Shown: positions 7,336 to 17,047 of the stretch, piece after piece
How the letters are laid out: every line of letters begins with the position of its first letter
Position numbering within the stretch: position 1 is the stretch's first letter
NCBI RefSeq assembly: GCF_016863035.1
Contig: NZ_BOOC01000002.1
Span: forward strand, 1-64,000
DNA from: Microbispora corallina
GTDB lineage: Bacteria > Actinomycetota > Actinomycetes > Streptosporangiales > Streptosporangiaceae
DNA: 64,000 nt
Direction of reading: 5' to 3'
Made by a program: the position numbers and the translations under genes
Notes under the pieces: generated by a model
The model's input: only the letters and a program-made list of their open reading frames with translations
What the model was told of the DNA's origin: nothing
Databases searched by the model: none

Positions 7336-10263
7336 ATGGAGACCGCGGATCAGCGTGCGCTTTGTCAAGGGTCGTCTTGTCGACTGCAGTTACTGGGTCC
7401 TGTCAAGGGATGGTGCGGGGGGAAGGAGGTCGATCTCGGACCGCCGCTGCAGCGGGCCGTGCTGTGCGTCCTCGCGGCGCGCCCGGGGCAGGTCGTGACG
7501 AAGGACAGACTGATCAACTCCCTGTGGGGCAGTCGCGCCCCCGTCACCGCCGAGCAGAGCATCTACACCTACGTCGCCGGGCTGCGCCGGATCCTGGAGC
7601 CGGGGCAGGGGCCGCGCCGCCCCTACACCGTCCTCGTGCACAGGTCACGCGGCTACCTGCTGCGGCGTGAAGCGCTGGAGACCGACGCCGAGGAGTTCGA
7701 GCGTCACCTCCAGGAGGCCCGCTGGCTGCAGGCCGCCGACGATCTCGACGGATCCCTGAAGACCTTCGACCTGGCGCTGAGCATGTGGACGGGTCCCGCC
7801 CTGTGCGGCGTCCCCGGGCCGTTCGCCGAGGTGGAACGTGCCCGGCTGGAGGAGCTGCGGCTCACGGCGGGCGAGGAACGCGCCGACGTCCTGCTCGCCC
7901 TCGGCCGCCACCACGAGGCCGCGACGGCCCTGACCACGCTGGTCGGCGAGGCCCCTCTACGGGAGCGGGCGCGAGAGCTCCTCATGCTCGCGTTCTACCG
8001 CTGCGGCAGGCAGGCCGACGCTCTGGACACGTATCTCCAGCTTCAGCGTCTCCTTGGGCAGAAGCTCGGCGTCGATCCCGGCGAGGCTCTCCGCAGACGT
8101 TACGAGCTGATCCTCCGAGCCGACCCCTCCCTTGACGACCCGATCACGACCTACGTGTCCGTGGCCGAGGACCGGGACACGGATCTCGCACCGCGCCAGC
8201 TGCCGCGGGCGACCGCCCACTTCGTCGGCCGGGTCGAGGAGCTCGCACGGCTCCGATCGCTTCTGGCTCCCGGGGACGAGGGCGCCCCACAGGCCGTAAT
8301 CGCCATCACGGGCGCTCCCGGAGCCGGCAAGTCGGCGCTCGCCGTCCAGGCCGCGCACGCCGTGAGCGGTCACTTCCCGGACGGACGGCTCTACGCCAAC
8401 CTTCTCGGGGCCACGCCGGGTGTGGAACGGCTCGACGGGCTCGAGGTACTCAGCCGGTTCCTGCGCGCCTTGGGCGTCGGACATGAGAACGTTCCCTCGC
8501 AGGTGGACGAGGCCGCCGCGACGCTGCGTGATCGGCTGGAGGGGCGGCGCGCGCTGATCCTGCTCGACGACGCCGCCCACATCGACCAGGTGCGCCCGCT
8601 GCTGAACCTCCCGCACGGAAACGCCGTCCTGATCACCAGCCGTGAGTCGTTCGCCATGGCCGACGACTGCGTCCACCTGGTCCTCGGCGGCTTGGGACGC
8701 AGCGAGGCGGTCACGGTACTGGCGAAGCTCGCCGGCGCGGCCCGCATCGCGGCCGACCCCATCGCCGCCGGCCGCCTGGCGGACCTCTGCGGCGGCCTGC
8801 CGCTCGCCCTGCGCCTGGCCGGCGCCCGGCTCGTCGAACGCCCGCAGTGGACGGTGCACGACCTCGCCGTACGGCTGGAGGACAGGCGCCGGACCCTGCA
8901 CGAGCTGGAGTCGGGGCAGACCGCCGTCCGATCGAGCCTGGAGATGAGCTACGAGTCGCTGCGCAGGAGCCGCGCCGCGGTCGACAGGACAGCGGCGCGC
9001 GCCCTCTGCCGTCTGGGCGTTCTGCACGTGGCGGAGGTGACCCCGGACGTCATGGCCGCCCTGCTCGACGAACCCGTGGACGTCGCCGAGCGGGCGCTCA
9101 ACCGGCTCTCACGGGCCCATCTGGTCGAGCCGGTCGCGTCGAGGCGGTTCCGGCCGCACGATCTCGTGCGACTGTTCGCGATCGAACTTGCCGACGAGCA
9201 GCTCTCGGCCCAGGAGAGATCCCTGGCGCTGATCCGCGCGCTCGGCTTCTACGGCGCCACGATGCATCGTGCGAACCACCTGGTGGACCCGCACCGTGTG
9301 CAACCCCCCTGGCCCGACGTCCCCCAGCATCCCGCCCCTCTGACCGATGCCCAGGACGCCAAGGCCTGGCAGGAGTCGGAACGGGCGAACGTCATCGCGG
9401 CGACGATGCAGGCGACCTCCTGCCCCGACGACGCGGTCGCCCTGATGGGGGCGTACCTGGGATTCTCGCTCGCGTGGCACCTCTATTGGGGCGGACATCG
9501 CAACGATCATCTGCAGATCGGCGAGGCGGCGCTGCGGGTGGCGGCGCGAACGGGCGATTCGACTGTGGAGGCCCTGGCGCATAACCAGCTGTCCATGGCC
9601 TTCAACCGTTTGAACCGGGCCGCCGACGCCACAGTGCACCATGAGGCCGAGCTGCGCCTGCAGCGGGTGCTGGGTGATCGCTTCGGAGAGATGCGAGCCC
9701 TGGGCAATCTCAGCCTCAACTACTCAGACCTCGGACGGTACGCGAAGGGGCTTGAGTGTGCCGAGCTCCAGCTGCAGATCGCCCGGGAGATCGGCTCCGA
9801 GGTCGGTGAGCGGCACGCGCTGGTCATGACCGCGATCGCCCTGCGAGGGCTCGGTGACTGGTCATCGGCCTTGTCGCTCCTCGAAGAGGCGTCCTCACTG
9901 GCGGAGCAGGCCGGGGATCACGCACACGTGGCCATGTGCCTCGGGCCCATGGCGTCCATTCGTTCCGAACGCGGCGACCTGGCGGCGGCCAAGAGCCATC
10001 TTGAACGTTCTCTCGTCCATCTCCGCGAGGTTGGCTATCAGGATGCCGAGCTCGGGCGGCTGTGCCAGCTCGTCGAGGTGGAGCGTCTTCTCGGCGACCT
10101 CGAAAGCGCCCGGGCGCACGCACTGCGAGCGGAACGCCTGGCGCGTGAGCTGAACGACCCCCGGCTCGGCGCCGTCGCGGCGCGGGAGCTGGAGGCGATC
10201 CGGGAGGCCATGGCCGGCACGAACACCTCGCCGGAGCGCGCTGCCGCCATAATGGGCGAGTGA
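7336..10263 (+). CDS. AfsR-type SARP regulator (wHTH-BTAD-NB-ARC-TPR), copy 1
   Basis: The 975-residue regulator follows the AfsR plan. A winged helix of the Trans_reg_C type covers about 15-110 (LQLLGPVKGWCGGKEVDLG, SRGYLLR), and a BTAD all-helical domain about 115-265. An NB-ARC ATPase follows, with P-loop GAPGAGKSA near 325-333 and Walker B RALILLDDA. C-terminal TPR repeats occupy about 740-960. Such proteins activate secondary metabolism or development genes and are controlled by ATP binding and sometimes phosphorylation. The start is uncertain: I use the ATG at 7336, the position matching its paralog, with GAGGAG about 12 bases upstream, although the frame is open from 7183. Its stop overlaps the next start by four bases (GTGA). 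Confidence 0.85.
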   Translation: METADQRALCQGSSCRLQLLGPVKGWCGGKEVDLGPPLQRAVLCVLAARPGQVVTKDRLINSLWGSRAPVTAEQSIYTYVAGLRRILEPGQGPRRPYTVLVHRSRGYLLRREALETDAEEFERHLQEARWLQAADDLDGSLKTFDLALSMWTGPALCGVPGPFAEVERARLEELRLTAGEERADVLLALGRHHEAATALTTLVGEAPLRERARELLMLAFYRCGRQADALDTYLQLQRLLGQKLGVDPGEALRRRYELILRADPSLDDPITTYVSVAEDRDTDLAPRQLPRATAHFVGRVEELARLRSLLAPGDEGAPQAVIAITGAPGAGKSALAVQAAHAVSGHFPDGRLYANLLGATPGVERLDGLEVLSRFLRALGVGHENVPSQVDEAAATLRDRLEGRRALILLDDAAHIDQVRPLLNLPHGNAVLITSRESFAMADDCVHLVLGGLGRSEAVTVLAKLAGAARIAADPIAAGRLADLCGGLPLALRLAGARLVERPQWTVHDLAVRLEDRRRTLHELESGQTAVRSSLEMSYESLRRSRAAVDRTAARALCRLGVLHVAEVTPDVMAALLDEPVDVAERALNRLSRAHLVEPVASRRFRPHDLVRLFAIELADEQLSAQERSLALIRALGFYGATMHRANHLVDPHRVQPPWPDVPQHPAPLTDAQDAKAWQESERANVIAATMQATSCPDDAVALMGAYLGFSLAWHLYWGGHRNDHLQIGEAALRVAARTGDSTVEALAHNQLSMAFNRLNRAADATVHHEAELRLQRVLGDRFGEMRALGNLSLNYSDLGRYAKGLECAELQLQIAREIGSEVGERHALVMTAIALRGLGDWSSALSLLEEASSLAEQAGDHAHVAMCLGPMASIRSERGDLAAAKSHLERSLVHLREVGYQDAELGRLCQLVEVERLLGDLESARAHALRAERLARELNDPRLGAVAARELEAIREAMAGTNTSPERAAAIMGE

Positions 10264-12398
10264 GCGTGCCCGATCAGCCGTCGGCGCGCGACGCGGCCTC
10301 CCTCGTCGTACGGCTTCAGCTGCTGGGGCCGGTCGCGGCGTGGCGGGGGGACCTGGCCGTGGATCTCGGGCCGCCGCTCCAGCGCGCGGTCCTGTGCCTG
10401 CTCGCCGCGCAGCCCGGACAGGTCGTGGCCAAGGACAGGCTGATCGCCGGGCTGTGGGGCGGCGGCCACCCGAAGACCGCGGAGCAGAGCGTCTACACCT
10501 ACATCGCGGGGCTTCGCGGCGCGCTCGAACCCGAGGCGGGCCGCCGCGGCCCCTATGGCCTGGTGCTCAGTTCGGCCCGCGGCTACCTGCTGGCCGCCGG
10601 GGCCTATGACATCGACGCCGGGCGGTTCGACCACCACCTCGGCCGGGCCCGGCATCACGCCGCGGAGAACGACCCGCAGGCCCGCCTCGGGGAGCTGGAA
10701 GCCGCGTTACGGCAGTGGACCGGGCCCGCCCTGGGCGGCGTCCCCGGCCCCTTCGCCCACGCCGAGCGGGAACGCCTGGAAGGCCTGCGCCTCACGGCGC
10801 GTGAGGACCAGGCCGACACGCTGCTGTGCCTGGGCCGGCCTCAGGAAGCGGTGGAGCTCCTCACCGCGCTCGTCGGCGACGACCCCCTCAGGGAACGGGC
10901 CCGCGAGCTGCTCATGCTCGCCCTCTACCGCTGCGGACGCCAGGCCGAGGCGCTGGCGGCCTACCACGAGGGCCGGCGGCTGCTCGCCGAGCACCTCGGC
11001 GTGGATCCCGGTGAGTCGCTGCAGCGCTGCCACGAGCTGATCCTGCGCGCCGACCCCTCCCTCGCCCCACCCAGGGACACCGTCCGGCCGCCCACGATCC
11101 CCCGCCAGCTGCCGCGCGACATCCGCGTCTTCGTGGGACGCGCCGAGGAGCTCGCGCGGCTCCGGTCCCTGCTCGTGCCGCCGGACGGCTCGGCGCCACA
11201 GGCCATCGTCGCCGTGACCGGCACGGCGGGCGCGGGCAAGTCGGCGGTCGCGGTGCACGCCGCCCACGCGGTGCGGGACCACTTCCCCGGCGGTCAGCTG
11301 TACGCCAACCTCCTCGGCGCCACGCCCGGAGTCCAGCGCCTGCGGCCCATCGACCTGCTCGGCAGGCTCCTGCGCGGGCTGGGAGTGCACCCCGAGGCCG
11401 TGCCGGCGGAGCCGGACGAGGCGGCGGCCATGCTCAGGACGCGGTTGCAGGGGCGCCGCCTGCTGATCGTGCTCGACGACGCGGCGGGCCCCGACCAGGT
11501 CCGCCCCCTGCTCGGCCTGCCCGCGGGGAACGCCGTCCTCGTCACGAGCCGGGAGTCGTTCGCGATCGTCGACGACTGCGTGGCGGTCCCCCTGGGGACG
11601 ATGCCGCACGCCGAGGCGGTCGCCATGCTGGCCGAGCTCGTCGGCGCCGAGCGCGTGGCGGCCGACCCGCGGGCGGCCGCGGAGCTGGCGAACCTGTGCG
11701 GCGGGCTGCCGCTGGCCCTGCGCCTCGCGGCGGCCCGGCTCGCCGAGAACCGCCACGCGAGCCTGAAGGACCTCAACGCCCGGCTCCGGGACCGGAGGCG
11801 CGCCCTGCACGAGCTGGAGTCCGGGGACGTCGCCGTCAGTGCCAGCCTGCGGCTGAGCCACGACCTGCTCTCCGGCAGTCCTCGGGAGCTCGACGTGGCC
11901 GCCGCGCGGGCCCTGCGCCACCTGGGCGTCCTGCACATCCCCGACGCGACCGCCGAGGTCGTCGCGGCCCTGCTCGACGTCCCGGCGCCGGACGCCGAGC
12001 GGTACGTGGACCGCCTCGCCCGGGCCCACCTCGCCGAACGGCACGAGTCCGGCCGCTTCCGGCTGCACGACCTGGTCCGCCTGTTCGCCATAGAACTGGC
12101 CGAACGGCACCTGACGGACGAGGAGCGCAGGGACGCCCTGCTGCGGGCGGTGGGCCTGTACGGCCTCACCATCCGCCACGCCATGACGCTGGTCGACGCC
12201 AACCGCGTCCATCCGCCGTACGACTTCGTGGAGCGCGAGCCGGTCGCGTTTGCCGAGGAGGCGGACGCGTTCGGCTGGCTGGAGCGGGAACGGCCGAACA
12301 TCCTGGCCGCGGCCGCCCAGGCCATGTCCGTCGCCGACCCCTCCGTCGCCCGCGCAGGGGCCTACCTGACGTTCACGTTCTACTGGCCTCTCGTGTAA
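10260..12398 (+). CDS. AfsR-type SARP regulator, copy 2, N-terminal portion ended by an in-frame TAA
   Basis: This 712-residue product is a clear paralog of the preceding gene. It has the wHTH (LQLLGPVAAW), BTAD, and NB-ARC with P-loop GTAGAGKSA near residue 321 and Walker B LLIVLDDA. The GTG start overlaps the previous stop (GTGA), so translation is coupled. The protein ends AYLTFTFYWPLV at TAA (12396-12398). In copy 1 the same place reads AYLGFSLAWHLYW followed by GGHR, and here the frame continues as TGHR after the stop. The TAA therefore replaces the codon aligned with Trp. The truncated protein keeps DNA-binding and ATPase domains but lacks the TPR sensor part. Confidence 0.8.
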   Translation: MSVPDQPSARDAASLVVRLQLLGPVAAWRGDLAVDLGPPLQRAVLCLLAAQPGQVVAKDRLIAGLWGGGHPKTAEQSVYTYIAGLRGALEPEAGRRGPYGLVLSSARGYLLAAGAYDIDAGRFDHHLGRARHHAAENDPQARLGELEAALRQWTGPALGGVPGPFAHAERERLEGLRLTAREDQADTLLCLGRPQEAVELLTALVGDDPLRERARELLMLALYRCGRQAEALAAYHEGRRLLAEHLGVDPGESLQRCHELILRADPSLAPPRDTVRPPTIPRQLPRDIRVFVGRAEELARLRSLLVPPDGSAPQAIVAVTGTAGAGKSAVAVHAAHAVRDHFPGGQLYANLLGATPGVQRLRPIDLLGRLLRGLGVHPEAVPAEPDEAAAMLRTRLQGRRLLIVLDDAAGPDQVRPLLGLPAGNAVLVTSRESFAIVDDCVAVPLGTMPHAEAVAMLAELVGAERVAADPRAAAELANLCGGLPLALRLAAARLAENRHASLKDLNARLRDRRRALHELESGDVAVSASLRLSHDLLSGSPRELDVAAARALRHLGVLHIPDATAEVVAALLDVPAPDAERYVDRLARAHLAERHESGRFRLHDLVRLFAIELAERHLTDEERRDALLRAVGLYGLTIRHAMTLVDANRVHPPYDFVEREPVAFAEEADAFGWLERERPNILAAAAQAMSVADPSVARAGAYLTFTFYWPLV

Positions 12399-12416
12399 AC
12401 GGGACACCGGAGAGAG

Positions 12417-13184
12417 TTGCTCCCCATCTGTGGCATGGCGCTCGACATGAGCCAGCGGACCGGCGATCGATCGATCCTCGCCCTTGCGCACGGATATGTC
12501 GCCGCGGGGCTCCTGATGACAGGCCGGCAACCGGAGGCCCTGACGCATCAGCAAGAGGAGATCGCCATGCATCGTGCGAGCGGCGACCGGTTCGGTGAGA
12601 TGCGCGCGATCGGCAACATGAACCTCACCCTGTCATCGCTGAAGCGGTTCAGCGAAGCCCTGGCAGGTGCGCGAACGCAGCTCGAGATCGCGCGAGAGAT
12701 CGCGTCGCCCGTGGGCGAGCGCCACGCGCTCATGAGCATCGGCATCGCCCAGCACGGCCTGGGGAACCTGCCCGCGGCGATCGAGGCGTTCGCGGAGTTC
12801 CAGGTTCTGGCCCGGGATGCGGATGACGCGATGCACGAATGCGAGGCGCTGATGGGCATTGGCCTCGTCCACGTGGAGCAACACGATCCGGCGTCCGCTA
12901 TCAAGGTTCTGCAGGTGGCCCTGGCTCGGAGCCGCGAGACGCGGAGTCTGGCCGTCGAGCCGAAGATTCTGGCACGGCTCGGCCAGGCCATGCGGCTGCA
13001 CGGCGACCTGCGTGAAGCACTCGATCACTCCCGAAAAGCGCTGATTCTGGCGCGCGAGGTCGGTGACGGATATTCCCTGGGGCTGGCCCAAGCGGAACTC
13101 GCCGCTTTGGGCGGTGTGAGCCGTGAAGGCGGCTCAGCCGGCGCGGAGGGCGAGGAAGAGGTCGACGCGGTCGGCCATGGATGA
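12417..13184 (+). CDS. TPR half of AfsR-type regulator copy 2, separated by the stop codon
   Basis: The frame is the same as that of the preceding gene and stays open for 255 codons after the TAA at 12396-12398. It aligns throughout with the TPR region of copy 1 (GDRFGEMRAIGNMNL versus GDRFGEMRALGNLSL; REIASPVGERHALM versus REIGSEVGERHALV). Possible restarts are TTG at 12417 or ATG at 12435; GGAGAGAG stands just before the TTG. It may be made as a separate TPR protein, arise by readthrough, or be the dead end of a pseudogene. The last 17 codons overlap the pucR gene tail-to-tail and are poorly conserved. Confidence 0.6.
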   Translation: MLPICGMALDMSQRTGDRSILALAHGYVAAGLLMTGRQPEALTHQQEEIAMHRASGDRFGEMRAIGNMNLTLSSLKRFSEALAGARTQLEIAREIASPVGERHALMSIGIAQHGLGNLPAAIEAFAEFQVLARDADDAMHECEALMGIGLVHVEQHDPASAIKVLQVALARSRETRSLAVEPKILARLGQAMRLHGDLREALDHSRKALILAREVGDGYSLGLAQAELAALGGVSREGGSAGAEGEEEVDAVGHG

Positions 13185-14651
13185 CAGGTCCTTGCCGGTG
13201 AGCTCCTCCACCCGTTTGATGCGGTAGCGCACCGTGTTGACGTGGACGTGCAGCCGCTCGGCGCAGCCGTTCCACGAGCCGGCGCAGTCGAGGAACGCCC
13301 CCAGCGTGCGGACCAGCTCCGCCCCGTGCCGCCGGTCGTAGTCGAACAACGGACCCAGGAGCCGTTCGGCGAACGAGCCGCGCACGTCGCCCGGCACGGT
13401 GGCCAGCAGCAGCGCGTGCGTGTAGATCTCGTCGCTGGTGACCACTCCCCCGCCGCGCGCCTCGGCCATCCGGCGGGCGTGGCCGGCCTCCTCGACACCG
13501 CCCCGGATGGCGGCCGCGCCGGTGAGGGCGCCGCTCACGCCGATGGCCACCCGGGTTCCCGGCAGCCCGGCCGTCAGCAGGGAGGTCCGGTCCCGCAGCG
13601 AGGCGGCGAGGTCGTCGGCCGTCACCTGCCGGAGCGGGACGAGGGCCACCGACCCGTCCGCCCCCGCGGCGGCCACGGCCCGTCGGTCCAGCAGCTCCTC
13701 CACCACCTGGCCGCCCAGGACGGCGGGGTCGGGACCGTCCGTCGCGCCGGGGCGGGCGACGGTCGCGGCGACCACGGCGTACGGCTCGGCGGCGTCGATG
13801 CCGCTGGTCCGCAGCCGGGCGGACAGCTCGGACGGGTCGCCGCCGGAGCAGGCGAGCGCGATCAGCTGCTCGGCCAGCCTCCGCTCCACCCGGCGGCCCT
13901 CTTCCCTGCGGGTGCGCTCCATCGCCACGCAGGCCGCCAGCTCGTAGCCGATCTCCGCGTCGAGCTCGCCCCGGCACACCAGCGCCCACCCGGCCGCCCG
14001 GTGCGACCGGTCCACCGCGAACAGCGTGTGCGCGACGCCCTCCCCGCGCGGCCGCACCACCACCGGCAGCCGGACGGCCGACAGGTAGTCGCGGGCCAGC
14101 CGTACGGCCTCCCCGGCCGGCAGGTCGCCCGCGACGACCGAGCCGGACGCCGTGATCACGGCGGCGGCGACGCCGAGCTCGCTCGCGATGAGGGCGAACA
14201 GCTCGTCGAGGCCGGCGCCCTCGGCGACGGCGGCGACGATCCTGCGGTGCCGTCCGAGCGCGCCGCGCGGGTCGCCCGCGGGCCCGGCGAGACGACCGCG
14301 GACCAGCTCCGTCACGGCGCCGAACGACACCTCGACCGGCACCTCGACCAGCGGCAGGCCCCGGTCACGGCAGGCCGTCACGAGGTCGTCCGGGACCGTG
14401 CCGAGCCGGGCGTCCCCCGCGCCGAGGGCCGCGACGCCCGCGCCGACCAGGGCGTCCACGAACCGGGCGGAGTCGTCCGGCCCCTGCCGCCACATCAGCC
14501 CGGTGAGCACCAGCTCCCCGCCGGACAGGTAGCGGCGCGGGTCCGGCAGGTCGGTGATGAGGACGCCCGTGACCGCCCGGTCCAGCCGCTCCTCACCGGC
14601 GAGGAGCGCGAGCCGGAGCGCGGGTACGGCGAGCAGGTCCCTCAGCAACAC
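13134..14651 (-). CDS. pucR: PucR-family transcriptional regulator (purine catabolism type)
   Basis: The 505-residue regulator has an N-terminal PucR domain (LLRDLLAVPALRLALLAGEE and YLSGGELVLTG). A central GGDEF-like/CdaR region follows, and then a C-terminal HTH_30 domain (ERLHVHVNTVRYRIKRVEEL). Members activate purine degradation or other nitrogen-salvage genes in response to metabolites. The divergent neighbour is a xanthine-dehydrogenase-type molybdenum subunit, which supports a purine role. The frame is open up to 15017, but the PucR domain conventionally begins at LLRDLL, so I take the GTG at 14651. No good ribosome binding site precedes it, so it may be leaderless. The 3' end overlaps the SARP fragment. 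Confidence 0.85.
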   Translation of the reverse strand: MLLRDLLAVPALRLALLAGEERLDRAVTGVLITDLPDPRRYLSGGELVLTGLMWRQGPDDSARFVDALVGAGVAALGAGDARLGTVPDDLVTACRDRGLPLVEVPVEVSFGAVTELVRGRLAGPAGDPRGALGRHRRIVAAVAEGAGLDELFALIASELGVAAAVITASGSVVAGDLPAGEAVRLARDYLSAVRLPVVVRPRGEGVAHTLFAVDRSHRAAGWALVCRGELDAEIGYELAACVAMERTRREEGRRVERRLAEQLIALACSGGDPSELSARLRTSGIDAAEPYAVVAATVARPGATDGPDPAVLGGQVVEELLDRRAVAAAGADGSVALVPLRQVTADDLAASLRDRTSLLTAGLPGTRVAIGVSGALTGAAAIRGGVEEAGHARRMAEARGGGVVTSDEIYTHALLLATVPGDVRGSFAERLLGPLFDYDRRHGAELVRTLGAFLDCAGSWNGCAERLHVHVNTVRYRIKRVEELTGKDLSSMADRVDLFLALRAG

Positions 14652-14787
14652 ACCGACAGCGTATTTGGAGAAACCTACAAGCGGGGACACGGGCGGCCGC
14701 TCGCTTTCATGCCGCCGCCGATGGCTCACGGCCGGCGCGGGTTGATGTACTGCCAGCGAAACCGGGACGGAGCTGGTGGAGCGGCGG

Positions 14788-17028
14788 ATGACGACGGAGA
14801 CGGAGCGGCGCTCGGGAAGCGGGTCGGGCGTCGGCGCGAGCGCCCAGCGGCCCGACGGCACGCTGAAGGTGACCGGCGAGTTCGCGTACTCCTCCGACCT
14901 GTGGCTGGAGGGGATGCTGTGGGGCGCCACGCTGCGCAGCCCGCACCCCTCGGCCTGGATCCGCTCGGTCGACGTCGGCCCGGCGCTCGCGATGCCGGGC
15001 GTGTTCGCCGTGCTCACGCACGAGGACGTGCCGGGCGAGAAGTTCTACGGGCTGGAGCACCGCGACCAGCCGGTCCTCGCGATCGACCAGGTGCGCTACC
15101 AGGGGGAGCCGGTCGCGGTGGTGGCCGCCGACCATCCCGAGACGGCCCGGCGGGCGGCCGCCGCGATCGTGGTGGAGTACGAGGTGCGCGAGGCGGTCGT
15201 GGACCCCCGGCGCGCCGCGTTCGACCCCTCCTGCCCGCAGGTGAACCCCCGCGGCAACGTGGTGCGGCACCAGCCCGTCCGGGTGGGCTCGACGTTCGAG
15301 GCCGAGGTCGTGGTGACCGGCGAGTACGAGGTCGGCATGCAGGACCAGGCGTTCCTCGGGCCCGAGTCGGGCCTGGCCGTGCCGGCCGAGGACGGCGGCG
15401 TCGACCTCTACATCGCCACCCAGTGGCTCCACGTGGACCAGGGCCAGGTGGCCCCCTGCCTCGGCCTGCCGCCCGGGAAGGTGCGGCTGTCGCTCGCCGG
15501 GGTCGGCGGCGCCTTCGGCGCCCGCGAGGACCTGTCCATGCAGATCCACGCCTCGATGCTCGCGCTGCGGACCGGCAGACCGGTCAAGATGGTGTACGGC
15601 CGGGAGGAGTCGTTCTTCGGGCACGTCCACCGCCACCCCGCCCGGATGCGCTACGAGCACGGCGCCACGGCCGACGGGCGGCTCGTCTACGTCAGGGCAG
15701 AGATCCTGCTGGACGGCGGCGCCTACTGCTCGTCCACCCCGGCCGTCGTCGGCAACGCCGCCTCGCTGGGCGTCGGGCCGTACGAGGTCGGCAACGTGTG
15801 GATCGACGCGTACGGCGTCTACACGAACAACCCGCCCTGCGGGGCGATGCGCGGCTTCGGGGCGGTGCAGGCCTGCTACGCGTACGAGTCGCAGATGGAC
15901 CGGCTCGCCGAGGCGTGCGGCCTGTCCCCCGTCGAGATCCGCGTCCGCAACGCCGTGTCGCAGGGCTCCCGGCTGGCCACCGGACAGCTGATCGACACGC
16001 CGGCGCCGCTCGCCGAGATGCTGGAGCGCCTGGCCGCGATGCCGATGCCGGAGGAGGCCTCCGGCGAGGTGGACCTGCGGGCGCTGCCCGGCGGGGTCGC
16101 CCAGACGACGCACGGCGAGGGCGTGCGCCGCGGCGTCGGCTACGGCGTGGGCATCAAGAACATCTGCTTCTCCGAGGGCTTCGACGACTACTCCACCGCG
16201 AGGGTCCGGGTGGAGCTGATCGGCGGCGAGCCGCACGTGCTCGTGCACACCGCCGCCGCGGAGGTGGGGCAGGGCCTCGTCACGGTCCAGGCGCAGATCG
16301 CCCGCACCGAGCTGGGGATCGAGACGGTCACCGTGGCCCCCGCGGACACCTCCGTCGGCTCGGCCGGGTCGTCCTCGGCCTCCCGCCAGTCGTACGTGAC
16401 GGGCGGCGCGGTCAAGACGGCCTGCGAGGCCGTGCGGGAACGCCTGGACGGCCTGCGGGCCGCGCATCCGGAGCTGTCGCTGGAGGAGCTGCTGGAGCGG
16501 TCCGGGCCGGTGGAGGAGACCCGCGAGTACCGGCACCGGCCGACCTACCCCCTCGACCCGGTGACCGGGCAGGGCGACTCGCACACCCAGCTCGCGCTGT
16601 GCGTCCACCGGGCCGTCGTCGACGTGGACGTCGAGCTGGGCCTGGTGAAGGTCGTGGAGCTGGCCGCCGTCCAGGACGTCGGGAAGATCCTCAACCCCCT
16701 CGCGCTGGAGGGCCAGATCCACGGCGGCACGGCCCAGGGACTCGGACTGGCGCTGATGGAGGAGATCCAGGTGCGCGACGGCCGGGTGCTGAACCCGTCG
16801 TTCACCGACTACCTCATCCCGACGATCCTCGACATGCCGCCGATGCGGCTGTCGATCCTGGAGAACCCCGACCCCCACGCGCCGTACGGGCTGCGGGGCG
16901 CGGGCGAGCCGCCGACGCTGTCGTCCACCCCGGCCGTGGCGGCGGCCGTACGGGCCGCCACCGGGCTGGAGCTGCCGCGCGTCCCGATCCGCCCGGAGGA
17001 CGTCGCCCTCGCGCCCGCACGGGCGTGA
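14788..17028 (+). CDS. Xanthine dehydrogenase-family molybdenum-binding subunit
   Basis: The 746-residue protein is the large, molybdopterin-cytosine-dinucleotide-binding subunit of the xanthine oxidase family. The a/b hammerhead domain lies near residues 25-130 and the Mo-binding domains follow. Signatures include GGAFGAREDLSMQ, MRGFGAVQA, a Gly/Ala/Glu-rich AEVGQGL loop and the C-terminal GLRGAGEPP. The catalytic Glu of the family would be the one in GEPP. With PucR alongside, oxidation of hypoxanthine/xanthine (PucD role) is likely. The FAD and [2Fe-2S] subunits that normally complete the enzyme are not next to it. I use ATG 14788 with GGAG six bases upstream; GTG at 14776 is an alternative. 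Confidence 0.85.
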   Translation: MTTETERRSGSGSGVGASAQRPDGTLKVTGEFAYSSDLWLEGMLWGATLRSPHPSAWIRSVDVGPALAMPGVFAVLTHEDVPGEKFYGLEHRDQPVLAIDQVRYQGEPVAVVAADHPETARRAAAAIVVEYEVREAVVDPRRAAFDPSCPQVNPRGNVVRHQPVRVGSTFEAEVVVTGEYEVGMQDQAFLGPESGLAVPAEDGGVDLYIATQWLHVDQGQVAPCLGLPPGKVRLSLAGVGGAFGAREDLSMQIHASMLALRTGRPVKMVYGREESFFGHVHRHPARMRYEHGATADGRLVYVRAEILLDGGAYCSSTPAVVGNAASLGVGPYEVGNVWIDAYGVYTNNPPCGAMRGFGAVQACYAYESQMDRLAEACGLSPVEIRVRNAVSQGSRLATGQLIDTPAPLAEMLERLAAMPMPEEASGEVDLRALPGGVAQTTHGEGVRRGVGYGVGIKNICFSEGFDDYSTARVRVELIGGEPHVLVHTAAAEVGQGLVTVQAQIARTELGIETVTVAPADTSVGSAGSSSASRQSYVTGGAVKTACEAVRERLDGLRAAHPELSLEELLERSGPVEETREYRHRPTYPLDPVTGQGDSHTQLALCVHRAVVDVDVELGLVKVVELAAVQDVGKILNPLALEGQIHGGTAQGLGLALMEEIQVRDGRVLNPSFTDYLIPTILDMPPMRLSILENPDPHAPYGLRGAGEPPTLSSTPAVAAAVRAATGLELPRVPIRPEDVALAPARA

Positions 17029-17047
17029 GGCCCGGGACGGGCGGGTC

